This document shows, in pieces, positions 56,069 to 64,000 of a stretch of DNA of 64,000 bases. How positions within the stretch are numbered: the first letter of the stretch is position 1; each line of letters opens with the position of its first letter. The notes under the pieces were generated by a model. It did no database searches and was not told the DNA's origin. It worked only from the letters and a program-made list of their open reading frames with translations. The position numbers and the translations under genes are program-made. This DNA is from Fulvitalea axinellae. GTDB lineage: Bacteria; Bacteroidota; Bacteroidia; Cytophagales; Cyclobacteriaceae. The stretch is from assembly GCF_036492835.1 (NCBI RefSeq), contig NZ_AP025315.1, forward strand, positions 248,001 through 312,000, given 5' to 3'.

Positions 56069-56211
56069 TTGAATTTTTTACCCTTAAAATTGTCAGTGAG
56101 GCTGATTCGTTGAAAAATAGGTGTCAGTTACGCCACAGATTTGTTCCTGTTGGTTTTACGAACAGAAACTACGCAGACTATTTTCTCAATACGCTTTACA
56201 CATTACTATAA

Positions 56212-57099
56212 ATGGATTATCGCGACGAAGTTTTTTTGGCCGTAGCCGAAAATTTGAGCTTTTCCAAAGCCGCTGAAGATCTTTGTATCAGCCAGCCGGC
56301 CGTTACAAAACACGTAAAAGAGCTTGAAAACCGATGGAATGTGGCGCTTTTTGAGCGGATCGGGAATAAAATCAGCTTGACGGATGCAGGAAAAATGGCT
56401 GTGGAAAGGCTAAAAGATATTCGTTGGCGATATCGTGAGCTGGAATTTGGGCTTGGCCGGTTAAACGGCGATTTTTTTGGGCAATTACGCCTTGGCGCCA
56501 GTTCCACAATCTCTCAATACGTCATACCCGAAGCTTTGGCGGCGTTTCATAAGCGTTATCCGCAGGTTGATTTGACTTTATTGCAGGGAAATTCCAGCGA
56601 AATGGAAGAAAAACTTTTGGCGGGGGAAATCGACATCGCGTTGGTAGAGAATGAAACAAGTGAGCCCGGTTTGCGCTACGAGGATTTTCTGGACGATGAA
56701 ATAGTAACCGTAACAGGTGTGAAAAGCGCTTACGCTGATATTCGTGAGTTGAAATTGGAGGATTTTTCTAGAATACCGCTGGTTTTGAGGGAAAAAGGAT
56801 CGGGTACGCTCCAGGTACTTAAAAAAGCGCTACAAAAAAAGGGCGTAAAACTCAGTAAACTCAATATTCTACTGCATTTGGGGAGCACGGAAGCGATCAA
56901 GAATTTTTTGGCGGATTTTGACGGTGTAGCTTTGGTGTCGGCGAAGGCTATCGAAAAAGAACTTTTGCTGGAACAGCTCGTCAGAATTCGTTTGCCGGAA
57001 CTTAGCCTCACAAGAAAATTCCGCTCGGCGTATCGTATGGGACCGTTGCCGGACGTGCCTCGCATTTTTACACGCTTTCTGGAAGGTCATAACTTGTAG
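56212..57099 (+). CDS. LysR-family transcriptional regulator (YeiE/CysB-like)
   Basis: This 295-residue protein has an N-terminal winged HTH (about 1-60, NLSFSKAAEDLCISQPAVTKHVKELE, split) and a two-lobed effector-binding domain (about 90-290, LRLGASSTISQYVIPEAL, split). It directly precedes a YeiH-type transporter gene in the same direction; LysR/YeiH pairs occur in many bacteria, so it probably controls that gene. A promoter of its own lies before the transporter (57123-57154). Confidence 0.93.
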   Translation: MDYRDEVFLAVAENLSFSKAAEDLCISQPAVTKHVKELENRWNVALFERIGNKISLTDAGKMAVERLKDIRWRYRELEFGLGRLNGDFFGQLRLGASSTISQYVIPEALAAFHKRYPQVDLTLLQGNSSEMEEKLLAGEIDIALVENETSEPGLRYEDFLDDEIVTVTGVKSAYADIRELKLEDFSRIPLVLREKGSGTLQVLKKALQKKGVKLSKLNILLHLGSTEAIKNFLADFDGVALVSAKAIEKELLLEQLVRIRLPELSLTRKFRSAYRMGPLPDVPRIFTRFLEGHNL

Positions 57100-57122
57100 T
57101 TATCAGGCATAACAATCCGGTA

Positions 57123-57154
57123 TTTGCGGCCCGTCAGATCCCCCCGTAACTTTG
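57123..57154 (+). promoter_or_regulatory. Bacteroidota-type promoter of the YeiH-type gene
   Basis: TTTG (57123-57126), a 20-bp spacer and TAACTTTG (57147-57154) are an exact consensus match, ending 24 bp before the ATG. Confidence 0.75.
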
Positions 57155-57178
57155 TGACGAACAAAAGAGGGGAAAGAT

Positions 57179-58111
57179 ATGGAGCCGAAAAAAAGAAACT
57201 CGATAATTATCTACACAATTGCGCTTGCTCTTTGTTTTGCGCCGTTTATGTCACCGCTTTTGGCGCTTGCTTTAGGGCTGGGGCTTTCGTTTACGGGAAT
57301 TCCGAGGCCAAAATTCGCCAAAAATGTTTCCGTTATTTTGCAAGCGGCCATCGTAATGATGGGATTCGGGATGGATTTTAACCAAGTGTTGGGTGCGGCC
57401 ACTTCCGGCTTCGCCGAAACTTTGGTGTCGGTTTTGGCCGTGATGTTTCTCGGATATTTTTTGACCAAATTCCTGAAAATTGACAAAACCATCGGGCTTT
57501 TAATTAGTGCGGGTACTGCGATTTGCGGCGGTAGTGCGATTGCGGCCGTTGCGCCGGTTTCCGGAGCAAAAGATTCGCAGATTTCCTTCGCCTTGGCCGT
57601 AGTTTTTATCCTAAATGCCGTGGCTTTGATTGTGTTTCCTCCTTTGGGCCACGCTTTTGGGCTTAGCCAACATGAGTTTGGAAATTGGGCGGCCATCGCT
57701 ATTCACGACACAAGTTCTGTGGTGGGAGCGGGCGCTACATATGGAGCGGAAGCTTTGCAAGTGGCTACGGCCGTGAAGCTTGTGCGCGCGCTGTGGATTA
57801 TTCCGCTTACGGGAGCCTTAGCTTTTTTCCGCAAAGGAAATTCGGACGGAAAAGGCGTGAAAATTCCTTGGTTTATCTTGATGTTCGCCGGCGCCATTGT
57901 ATTCGCATGGTTGTTTCCGCAAGGGTGGGCGGTTTACGACTCGCTTTATTGGATAGGAAAAAAAGGAATGGCTTGCGCTATACTTCTGATCGGCGCGGGA
58001 ATTTCGGTAAAAGCTGTAAAAGAGGTCGGTCCGAAGAGTTTTTTGCTCGGTATAGCGCTTTGGGTGTTAATTGGATCGGGATCTTTGGTGGGAATTCTTT
58101 TGTGCAGATAA
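57179..58111 (+). CDS. YeiH/UPF0324-family putative sulfate exporter
   Basis: This 310-residue inner-membrane protein has about nine to ten helices. It contains the conserved family stretches GTAICGGSAIAAVAPV (about 116-131), AIAIHDTSSVVGAG (about 172-185) and ISVKAVKEVGPKSFLLG near the C-terminus. The family is named for proposed sulfate or sulfite export, which is weakly supported. The LysR gene upstream fits a sulfur- or oxyanion-responsive unit. A clear terminator follows. Confidence 0.92.
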   Translation: MEPKKRNSIIIYTIALALCFAPFMSPLLALALGLGLSFTGIPRPKFAKNVSVILQAAIVMMGFGMDFNQVLGAATSGFAETLVSVLAVMFLGYFLTKFLKIDKTIGLLISAGTAICGGSAIAAVAPVSGAKDSQISFALAVVFILNAVALIVFPPLGHAFGLSQHEFGNWAAIAIHDTSSVVGAGATYGAEALQVATAVKLVRALWIIPLTGALAFFRKGNSDGKGVKIPWFILMFAGAIVFAWLFPQGWAVYDSLYWIGKKGMACAILLIGAGISVKAVKEVGPKSFLLGIALWVLIGSGSLVGILLCR

Positions 58112-58210
58112 TTTTCTGATGACAAAATGAACGTGTGCTAGCGCAACACTGTTTTTCGAAGAAAAAAATGCTGATAAATTCAATCGGAAAAAATTCGGAA
58201 TAGCTTTCGA

Positions 58211-58254
58211 CTTAAAAAAAGCCCAGCCGTATTGTTACGGAACCGGGCTTTTTG
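58211..58254 (+). terminator. Rho-independent terminator after YeiH-type gene
   Basis: AAGCCCAGCCGTA-TTGT-TACGGAACCGGGCTT forms a long, slightly bulged stem followed by TTTTGTCTTTT. Confidence 0.82.
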
Positions 58255-58320
58255 TCTTTTGATGATGTTTTTGCAGTGAATTTTTAGTGAGTTAGAAAAA
58301 TCCGCTGATTTTTAGGCATA

Positions 58321-58917
58321 TCAAGCCACCAGCCTTCTAGGAATAATTAAAAATCCTTGTTTCCCTTCTTGTTTTTTGCTTCTTGGAACTGGCGGATTAA
58401 AAGTTTTTTCCGGCTTGTACTTTTCCACGTGTTTTTGCATAAAGTCCGGAACCTTTTCTTTTTCATTTATAAGCGAAAGCACCCAGATCAAATAAGGAAG
58501 ATCTTCAAAATTAAAAGGCTTTAGGCTCCAGAGGCTGTAAATAGATCGTGATTTCTTTTTTTGCGGAAAGCGTGAGAATTTTCTACCGAAGCGCATATAG
58601 CGGGAAAGATCCGATAGCCATGCGATTTCGTTGCGTGGAATCCTGTCCGGATCTCCAAAACCAAAAACATGTCGGCGTTTTCTTCTGAAACAAATGGCAT
58701 ACAAGCGTTTGCGGGCCATATAAAGACTGTGAGCCAAATTAGCGCAATAATTCCCACCGATAGAATTACACCGAATTTCCCGGCTAACCGTAGACGGTGA
58801 CCGCTCAATAAACTCGGCGATTTCGCGAATGGAAAATCCGTAGCATTTCATATTCGCTATTTCTCTACGTTCGCTTTCGCTGAGGCGTTTGTATTGGCGG
58901 ATTTTTCGGTGTCTCAT
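58321..58917 (-). CDS. IS30-type HTH protein without transposase catalytic domain
   Basis: This 198-residue protein has residues 8-55 (YKRLSESERREIANMKCYGFSIREIAEFIERSPSTVSREI, split) that match the HTH_38 domain at the start of IS30 transposases. The rest (about 60-198) is basic and shows no DDE triad or IS30 catalytic segment, and no terminal repeats flank the gene. It may be a truncated transposase whose frame ran into new sequence, or a domesticated DNA-binding protein. It ends 66 bp beyond the YeiH terminator, facing it. Confidence 0.65.
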   Translation of the reverse strand: MRHRKIRQYKRLSESERREIANMKCYGFSIREIAEFIERSPSTVSREIRCNSIGGNYCANLAHSLYMARKRLYAICFRRKRRHVFGFGDPDRIPRNEIAWLSDLSRYMRFGRKFSRFPQKKKSRSIYSLWSLKPFNFEDLPYLIWVLSLINEKEKVPDFMQKHVEKYKPEKTFNPPVPRSKKQEGKQGFLIIPRRLVA

Positions 58918-59024
58918 TCTTCAGGTGTTCTTTAGAGCAAATTCCGCAGAGTTTGTGCCTATCTATTTTTTATTGGATTTCTTTATTGTAATAATAGTTT
59001 TCAAATTTATGATTGCTGATTTGT

Positions 59025-59032
59025 TATATTTG
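59025..59032 (+). promoter_or_regulatory. Possible -7 element
   Basis: TATATTTG matches TAnnTTTG, 38 bp before the ATG of the 590-residue gene. No clear TTTG lies at the -33 distance. Confidence 0.4.
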
Positions 59033-59070
59033 TAACTAGTGATTTGATTATTGTTTTTTGACTTGGTATA

Positions 59071-60843
59071 ATGAAAAAATCGTTACTGTTTTTTGCTCTT
59101 TTTTTGATCTCGTTTTCTCGAGGTTTTTCACAGCATGAGATTGGTTATTACCATGATATAAGCGGTTTGCCTATTCATGGGTATTATGATGAGCTGGATT
59201 ATTCACCACTTATTGGAGTGGTATTTAATAAGAGTATTTCCGAGACCTACAGTGAGGGGGCGTATTACACCAAAAAGGGAAAGAAAGTGGGTGGAATGCT
59301 GTTAATAAAAAGCAGAGGCATTCAATACAAAAAAGAAAATGAGGACGAACCGATAACTCTGGAAATAAAGGATCTTTCCGCGGCTGTTGTAGGTATTGAT
59401 TCATTTTTTGTGGCCAGTAATTTTTCCATAGAAAGAGCGACGGGTTCATATAGAAAAGAAAAGCCTGAACTCGTTCAATTCCTTTTAGAATATGAAGGGA
59501 GAACTTATGCCCGGCATTTTAATTTCGGTAAGTCAATTGTAGACGGGGGGAGAAAACACATTCTTCAGACCTTTCTCCTTAAATATAGGGATGGCAGTGA
59601 ATGGATTAGCTTTCCTAATGAGTCTAGTATGCGCACAAGAAAGACTATAAGCGAGAGGAATAATGGAAAAGAAATGCCGGGCTTGCCTCTCCCTTTTATG
59701 GATAAGTTCTCCGTTAAAAATAGATTTCTAAAGAAAGTGCGTGAGCATTTTACCGATTATCCTTTCGTAGTGGCGGATGTTGAGATAGGAAAGATTACTC
59801 AAACTGATTTTCTTACAATTATTCGATACTTGAAATACAAAGATAAGTTTGAAAGAAAAGAGCCTATCTATTTTAACAAATATTGGAACGAAACGAATAA
59901 AAAGGATAAAGCCACTTATTATGCGGAATTGTCGATGCCGGATGCCATTCATTGGTTATTGCGCTATCACGATATGAACGGGAAATTTTTATATGGTGAG
60001 CAGGTCGATATTTATGGAAATAAAATGGAAAGCTCGCATTTTAAGTCGTTGTATCCGTCAGGTGTTTGCCGGAAAGCGTCTGTGTTTGAAGCAAAAAAAC
60101 TACAGGAAGTTAAGCTTTTTGATGAGCAAGGAAAGATACATACGAAATACTCTGTGAGTTTAGCAGATACGGATACCATTGGGACATGGAGTGATAAGAA
60201 AAAGGATGTAGCCCTGAATTATACATATCTCATTGATGAAAATGGGAAAGAATTAGTTTTTGAAAAATTTACAAGCCGAAGTTTTTATGATCCGATCCGT
60301 AAGCTAACTTTTCATCAAGAATTTAAGCGAGGAAAACTTGAAAAAACATATTATGTGGAAGAAGGAGGGAGGAAAGTTTATTTGGCTTGCGGAAGACCTT
60401 CCAAATTTAAAGTTTTAAGGTTATCGAGAGTTTTTTCCGATCGCTTTTACATTCCGGGGAAACAGTCTATAAAAAAGGCGTCGAAAATCGATACGGTTAT
60501 GGTAAGTGCCATAGCTGATGGTGCGAAACAAACAGGATTGGTTTGGATGAAAATTTCTGAAAGTGGGATAGTAGAGTCTTGGAAACTTTTGAAAACGGGG
60601 CTCCATGCAGATTATCAAGAGGAATTGACAGATTTTTTAACTGCTCATTATGGCCAAAATTCAGAGTTAACCCGAAAAGAAAAACCTTATCGCATAAAAG
60701 GGAAAAAAGTTGCGCATGAAATTGTTGTTCCTTTTACGTTTACTTTCTCTCGTTTTTATGATTTGGAGGACAAATATTATTATATGCGATGGAATCCGTT
60801 TTTGATGAACCAGTTTGCTCCGGGAATACATTTTTCTTTGTAA
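59071..60843 (+). CDS. Secreted hypothetical protein
   Basis: This 590-residue protein has a signal peptide (about 1-20, FSRGFSQ). The mature part is beta-rich with repeated charged Tyr/Lys/Glu segments (IEIKDLSAAVVG-like, YGEQVDIYGNKMESS, KVYLACGRPSKF). The last 130 residues have a layout reminiscent of a TonB C-terminal or MORN-like domain (QTGLVWMKISESGIVESWKLL, split), but I cannot assign it. Codon use is more AT-rich than in the genes to its left. No catalytic motifs were seen. Confidence 0.75.
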   Translation: MKKSLLFFALFLISFSRGFSQHEIGYYHDISGLPIHGYYDELDYSPLIGVVFNKSISETYSEGAYYTKKGKKVGGMLLIKSRGIQYKKENEDEPITLEIKDLSAAVVGIDSFFVASNFSIERATGSYRKEKPELVQFLLEYEGRTYARHFNFGKSIVDGGRKHILQTFLLKYRDGSEWISFPNESSMRTRKTISERNNGKEMPGLPLPFMDKFSVKNRFLKKVREHFTDYPFVVADVEIGKITQTDFLTIIRYLKYKDKFERKEPIYFNKYWNETNKKDKATYYAELSMPDAIHWLLRYHDMNGKFLYGEQVDIYGNKMESSHFKSLYPSGVCRKASVFEAKKLQEVKLFDEQGKIHTKYSVSLADTDTIGTWSDKKKDVALNYTYLIDENGKELVFEKFTSRSFYDPIRKLTFHQEFKRGKLEKTYYVEEGGRKVYLACGRPSKFKVLRLSRVFSDRFYIPGKQSIKKASKIDTVMVSAIADGAKQTGLVWMKISESGIVESWKLLKTGLHADYQEELTDFLTAHYGQNSELTRKEKPYRIKGKKVAHEIVVPFTFTFSRFYDLEDKYYYMRWNPFLMNQFAPGIHFSL

Positions 60844-60888
60844 GGCATTTTATAGCGTAAAAAGTGATGTGATTTACTATTCAAAAAA

Positions 60889-60917
60889 AGCGTTTCGGAA
60901 GGCCGAAACGCTTTTTC
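60889..60917. terminator. Bidirectional terminator
   Basis: AGCGTTTCGG-AAGG-CCGAAACGCT is a perfect 10-bp stem with A-run and T-run on its two sides, between convergent genes. Confidence 0.88.
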
Positions 60918-60924
60918 TATCCAT

Positions 60925-61587
60925 TTACCACTCAACAGGTTCCAGTCCTTTCGAAACCAGATATTCATTTGCCTTACGGAAATGTCCGTTGCCAAAAAAA
61001 CCGCGGTGCGCAGAGAGTGGCGACGGGTGTGGCGAGCTGAGAGCTAAATGTTTTGATTTGTCTATTACGGCGCCTTTTTTCTGGGCGTATGATCCCCAGA
61101 GGAAAAACACGACATTTTCTTTTTGCTCGGAAACTATCCTGATTACGGCGTCGGTGAAAATCTCCCAGCCTTTTTTCTGATGCGATCCGGCTTGCGCGGC
61201 TTTTACAGTTAACGTGGCGTTGAGTAAAAGTACGCCTTGGTCTGCCCAGCGTTCCAAGTTTCCACTTGTTGGGATTTCCTTTCCCAGATCCTGGTTTATT
61301 TCCTTAAAAATATTTCTGAGGCTCGGCGGAAATACCACTCCGTCGTTTACCGAAAAACACAGGCCGTTCGCTTGTCCTGGTCCGTGGTAAGGATCTTGGC
61401 CGATAATTACCACCTTAACTTTATCGAAAGGGCAATGATCGAAGGCGTTGAAGATCAGCTTGGCGGGTGGGTAAATTGTGCCAGTTTTGTACTCGCTACG
61501 GACAAAATCGGTGAGTTGTCCGAAATAAGTTTTGTCGAATTCTTCCTGGAGTCGTTCTTTCCAGGTTTCATTGATTTTCACGTCCAT
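60925..61587 (-). CDS. ung: Uracil-DNA glycosylase, family 1
   Basis: This enzyme removes uracil from DNA to start base-excision repair. It is 220 residues from the ATG at 61587 ([10 protein letters not shown]), chosen because Ung proteins begin near here; a 36-residue upstream extension would be unrelated. The water-activating motif GQDPYH (63-68, D65), the uracil-binding [11 protein letters not shown] segments and the HPSPLS loop (187-192) are intact. It lies 70 bp downstream of the TudS-like gene on the same strand. Confidence 0.97.
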   Translation of the reverse strand: MDVKINETWKERLQEEFDKTYFGQLTDFVRSEYKTGTIYPPAKLIFNAFDHCPFDKVKVVIIGQDPYHGPGQANGLCFSVNDGVVFPPSLRNIFKEINQDLGKEIPTSGNLERWADQGVLLLNATLTVKAAQAGSHQKKGWEIFTDAVIRIVSEQKENVVFFLWGSYAQKKGAVIDKSKHLALSSPHPSPLSAHRGFFGNGHFRKANEYLVSKGLEPVEW

Positions 61588-61657
61588 AATCCGAAGGTAC
61601 GTGATTCGTCGAAAAAAATACGGACGTTTCCGTAAAAAGGGGAAACGTCCGTAAAAA

Positions 61658-62578
61658 TCAGCGTCCTGGGCGATAAACCACCGGCGATGCGCCAAAATGG
61701 TGTCCGCCGAGTTTGGCTTCTTTTTCCATACTGATCAGTTCTTTTGCCAAGCTGGTCATGTTGCGGAGTGCGAGAGGCTCGTTTACTTCTTCAACTACAA
61801 GTCCGCTTTTTTTGCGCAAAAACGAATAACTTTTCCAGAGGCTTTGTTTGATTCGCTCTACGTTCGAAGGTTTTCTCAATAGAAAAAGAATCTCCGATTT
61901 TAGCGATTCGATTTCTTCCGGAGTTGATTTATTCGAGAGTGCAGAGATTTCTCTTCCGAGTTCCCGAGCTCGATTTTGTTCTATTTCCTGACAGAGAAAT
62001 TTGAGTCCGTGCCAAGTTTCCGATAGGGTCTTTGGGCTTTTCACCTCTAATCGCCGTAGCCAAACGAATGCTACGAGCCTTCGGCGCCAATCCCACCATT
62101 TTACGGGGCTTTGCAAGTCCACAGCCGGAATCAGGAAGAGTTTTTCCTTCAGCAAAAGCGAGCCGAAAACTCCCGGAGGTTTTCCGAGGCGGTCATTTTT
62201 CAGTGTTGTCCGGTAAACGCCACAACTCGGGCTTCCTTCCATAAATACAAAAGCTTCCACGCCGGCACGATCCAGTGTTCCCATACAGGTTTCGGCCCCG
62301 AAGCGCAATTGCTCGGAGACTTCTTGGCCTTTTCTGTTTTTGATAATCGCTTTTTCTTCCCAAAAATCGTGTCCGTTTCCGCCTTGTAGTCGTATCGGCG
62401 TGCGGGGTACGCCCATTCCGGCCATTACTTCCGGACAGACTGGCGTCCAGTAAAAATCTGAGCGTTCGCGGTTGAGGTTTGCGGGCATGTTCCAGCCTTT
62501 GGCGTTGTAGCGGATTTTCGCTCCGTACATGCACGCCGATATGCCGACATGGATTTTGTCTTCGAGCAGGTATTCCAT
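61658..62578 (-). CDS. DUF523/TudS-like protein (thiouracil desulfidase family)
   Basis: This 306-residue protein's first 150 residues match DUF523. Three cysteines that bind a [4Fe-4S] cluster in the TudS 2-thiouracil desulfidase family are present (C16 in SACMYG, C48 in PVCPEV, C119 in SPSCG). The second half (about 150-306) is helical, basic and of unknown type; it does not clearly match the DUF1722 partner domain. It may remove sulfur from thiolated uracils. Its neighbours are ung and a thiouridylase-like PP-loop gene. Confidence 0.82.
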   Translation of the reverse strand: MEYLLEDKIHVGISACMYGAKIRYNAKGWNMPANLNRERSDFYWTPVCPEVMAGMGVPRTPIRLQGGNGHDFWEEKAIIKNRKGQEVSEQLRFGAETCMGTLDRAGVEAFVFMEGSPSCGVYRTTLKNDRLGKPPGVFGSLLLKEKLFLIPAVDLQSPVKWWDWRRRLVAFVWLRRLEVKSPKTLSETWHGLKFLCQEIEQNRARELGREISALSNKSTPEEIESLKSEILFLLRKPSNVERIKQSLWKSYSFLRKKSGLVVEEVNEPLALRNMTSLAKELISMEKEAKLGGHHFGASPVVYRPGR

Positions 62579-62860
62579 CTGTTTTTTGTTAATACCATAA
62601 AAGTCCCCCCGCTGTTTGGCAAGGCGACTGCTCCGTGATTACAATTTATACTTTTTCATCCGAATTATGTAAATTGCGGGCTGATTCTATTGGTTTGACG
62701 GGTGATTGGGGCACTATGGGCTCCTTTTTTCCGTTCGGTAGAAGACTCCGTCCTGTTGGCCCAGCGAGAGTTCTTTTATTTCAACCTAGCTAGTAAGGCG
62801 CTATTGGCTGTGTATTTTGCGTAGTCGGGGGCGTTTGAAAGCCCAAAAACTGTTTCGACC

Positions 62861-63865
62861 TTGGAAAAGAAGCAAAGAAGAGCGGTAGCGCTTTTCTCCG
62901 GTGGACTTGACTCCACTTTGGCAATGAAACTGATTAAAGATCAGGGTGTTGACGTGGTAGCTGTTAACTTTGTATCGCATTTTTTCGGCGGAAAAAATCC
63001 GAATGCGGAGAAAATGTGCGAACAGATCGGCGTGAAGCTGGAATATGTTGACATTAAACCTATCCACACCGAAATCGTGAACGATCCGCAGTACGGCTAT
63101 GGAAAAAACATGAACCCGTGCGTGGATTGCCACGGTTTGATGATGCGTTACGCAAATGAAGAGTTGATGGCGCGTTTTGACGCCGATTTTATTATCAGTG
63201 GCGAAGTGTTGGGACAGCGTCCCAAGTCGCAGAACGGACGTGCGCTGGAAATCGTTAAGAAACTTTCCGGAGTAGAGGATTTGATCGTTCGCCCAATGTC
63301 TGCGAAGCTTTTGCCGGAAAGTAAGCCTGAGCGCGAAGGCTGGATCGATCGGGAAAAACTTGCGGACGTATCCGGACGTAGCCGTAAGCCTCAGATTGAG
63401 ATGGCGGAGAAGTTCGGAATCGAGGACTTTCCAAGCCCTGCGGGTGGCTGTTTGTTGACCGATCCGGGTTATTCTAGAAAATTGCGAGTATTGCTCAACG
63501 ACGGTTTGATCAAAGAAGAAAACTCCGAGCTTTTCTACTTGCTGAAGCTGGGAAGATTCTTCCGTATGGATAAAGGAAAATACATTTTCGTATCCAGAAA
63601 CGGCGATGAGAGCTCAAAGCTTGAGGAGCATATCAAGGTTTCGTCTCTATTGATCGAGGACACAAAAGAGGTTCACGGGCCGTTGGTGCTGGGCTTTGGT
63701 GAAATCAACGCTGAAGATACCGAGTTTGCCAAGCAATTGTTCTCGCGTTATTGCAAGTTGAAAGGAAAAGAACGCGTTCCGATGGTTGTGGATGGTGAAC
63801 CGGCAGAAATCCCCGCCTTGGATATTGAAGCTGTTGAGGCGAAAATGAAAGAACATTTGGTTTAA
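62861..63865 (+). CDS. PP-loop ATPase, tRNA thiouridylase-like
   Basis: This 334-residue protein starts at TTG 62861, the only start codon after the in-frame stop at 62822. It has a PP-loop (SGGLDST, 13-19), a CxxC pair (C87, C90 in NPCVDCHG) and a further cysteine (C197 in PAGGCLLTD), as in thiouridine-forming enzymes of the MnmA/ThiI group. It lacks the THUMP domain of ThiI and the C-terminal barrel of MnmA is not obvious. It probably adenylates and thiolates a uridine in tRNA; the exact position is not known. It is divergent from the TudS-like gene (282-bp gap). Confidence 0.82.
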   Translation: MEKKQRRAVALFSGGLDSTLAMKLIKDQGVDVVAVNFVSHFFGGKNPNAEKMCEQIGVKLEYVDIKPIHTEIVNDPQYGYGKNMNPCVDCHGLMMRYANEELMARFDADFIISGEVLGQRPKSQNGRALEIVKKLSGVEDLIVRPMSAKLLPESKPEREGWIDREKLADVSGRSRKPQIEMAEKFGIEDFPSPAGGCLLTDPGYSRKLRVLLNDGLIKEENSELFYLLKLGRFFRMDKGKYIFVSRNGDESSKLEEHIKVSSLLIEDTKEVHGPLVLGFGEINAEDTEFAKQLFSRYCKLKGKERVPMVVDGEPAEIPALDIEAVEAKMKEHLV

Positions 63866-63916
63866 GGTTTTCCCATTGAAAATATTTTTCTATCCGTGAA
63901 TTGATGGATAGAATTC

Positions 63917-63954
63917 GAAGAAGCTGTTCCCTTAGAGGAGTGGCTTCTTTTTTT
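63917..63954 (+). terminator. Terminator after PP-loop gene
   Basis: GAAGAAGC and GGCTTCTTT form the outer stem around a TTCCCTTAGAGGA inner hairpin, followed by a T-run. Confidence 0.65.
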
Positions 63955-64000
63955 GGCTTGAATCATTTTAAATAATACTGATTTCAATCCAAAACCGCTT

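Noticed and set aside
57685-58119. Plus-strand ORF of 144 residues overlapping the YeiH-type gene
   Set aside because: It is an alternative frame of the transporter, whose conserved helices are in the other frame.

Overview
The window looks like part of a Bacteroidota genome, most likely a marine Cytophagales-type bacterium. The evidence is a type IX secretion C-terminal domain, a SusC-like TonB-dependent receptor paired with a DUF4249 lipoprotein, several TonB-like proteins, six-bladed propeller lipoproteins, and promoters of the TTTG-N20-TAnnTTTG type. The species is inferred, not proven.

1-22,400: an efflux and signalling locus. At least six tandem FtsX/MacB-type permease genes (the leftmost runs off the window) lie on the minus strand. 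They are preceded in transcription order by one outer-membrane TolC-like gene, one membrane-fusion gene and one ABC ATPase gene. An ISAs1-family element with a perfect 10-bp target duplication splits the fourth permease. A divergent sigma54-type response regulator and its histidine kinase sit upstream. A near-consensus sigma54 promoter and two palindromes lie between them and the tolC-like gene, which suggests that this two-component pair controls the exporter.

22,400-29,040: four TonB C-terminal-domain proteins without ExbB/ExbD, followed by argG, an ArgE-like deacetylase and argH. 29,040-38,650: an AT-rich patch of small unknown genes, a 1241-residue T9SS cargo with a catalytically degraded nuclease/phosphatase-like domain, a patatin fused to a BamA-like barrel, and two lipoproteins.

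38,700-42,750: a plasmid-type replication and partition module. It comprises parB and parA (overlapping), a canonical parAB promoter, an iteron array with 20-22 bp phasing and a Rep_3-type initiator. A near-palindromic 19-mer occurs exactly three times, inside parB and at 46.2 and 49.9 kb, and is a good parS candidate. Exact iteron-core copies also occur inside the next gene. With arginine biosynthesis genes on the same molecule, this points to a chromid or megaplasmid, or to an integrated plasmid.

42,800-64,000: a propeller-amidohydrolase, the TonB receptor and DUF4249 pair, a chloramphenicol-acetyltransferase-like protein, penicillin-binding protein 1C, a pentapeptide-repeat protein, a propeller lipoprotein, a LysR regulator with a YeiH-type transporter, an IS30-like HTH protein lacking the catalytic domain, a secreted unknown protein, uracil-DNA glycosylase, a TudS/DUF523 protein, and a PP-loop thiouridylase-like ATPase. 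No tRNA, rRNA or CRISPR array was recognised.
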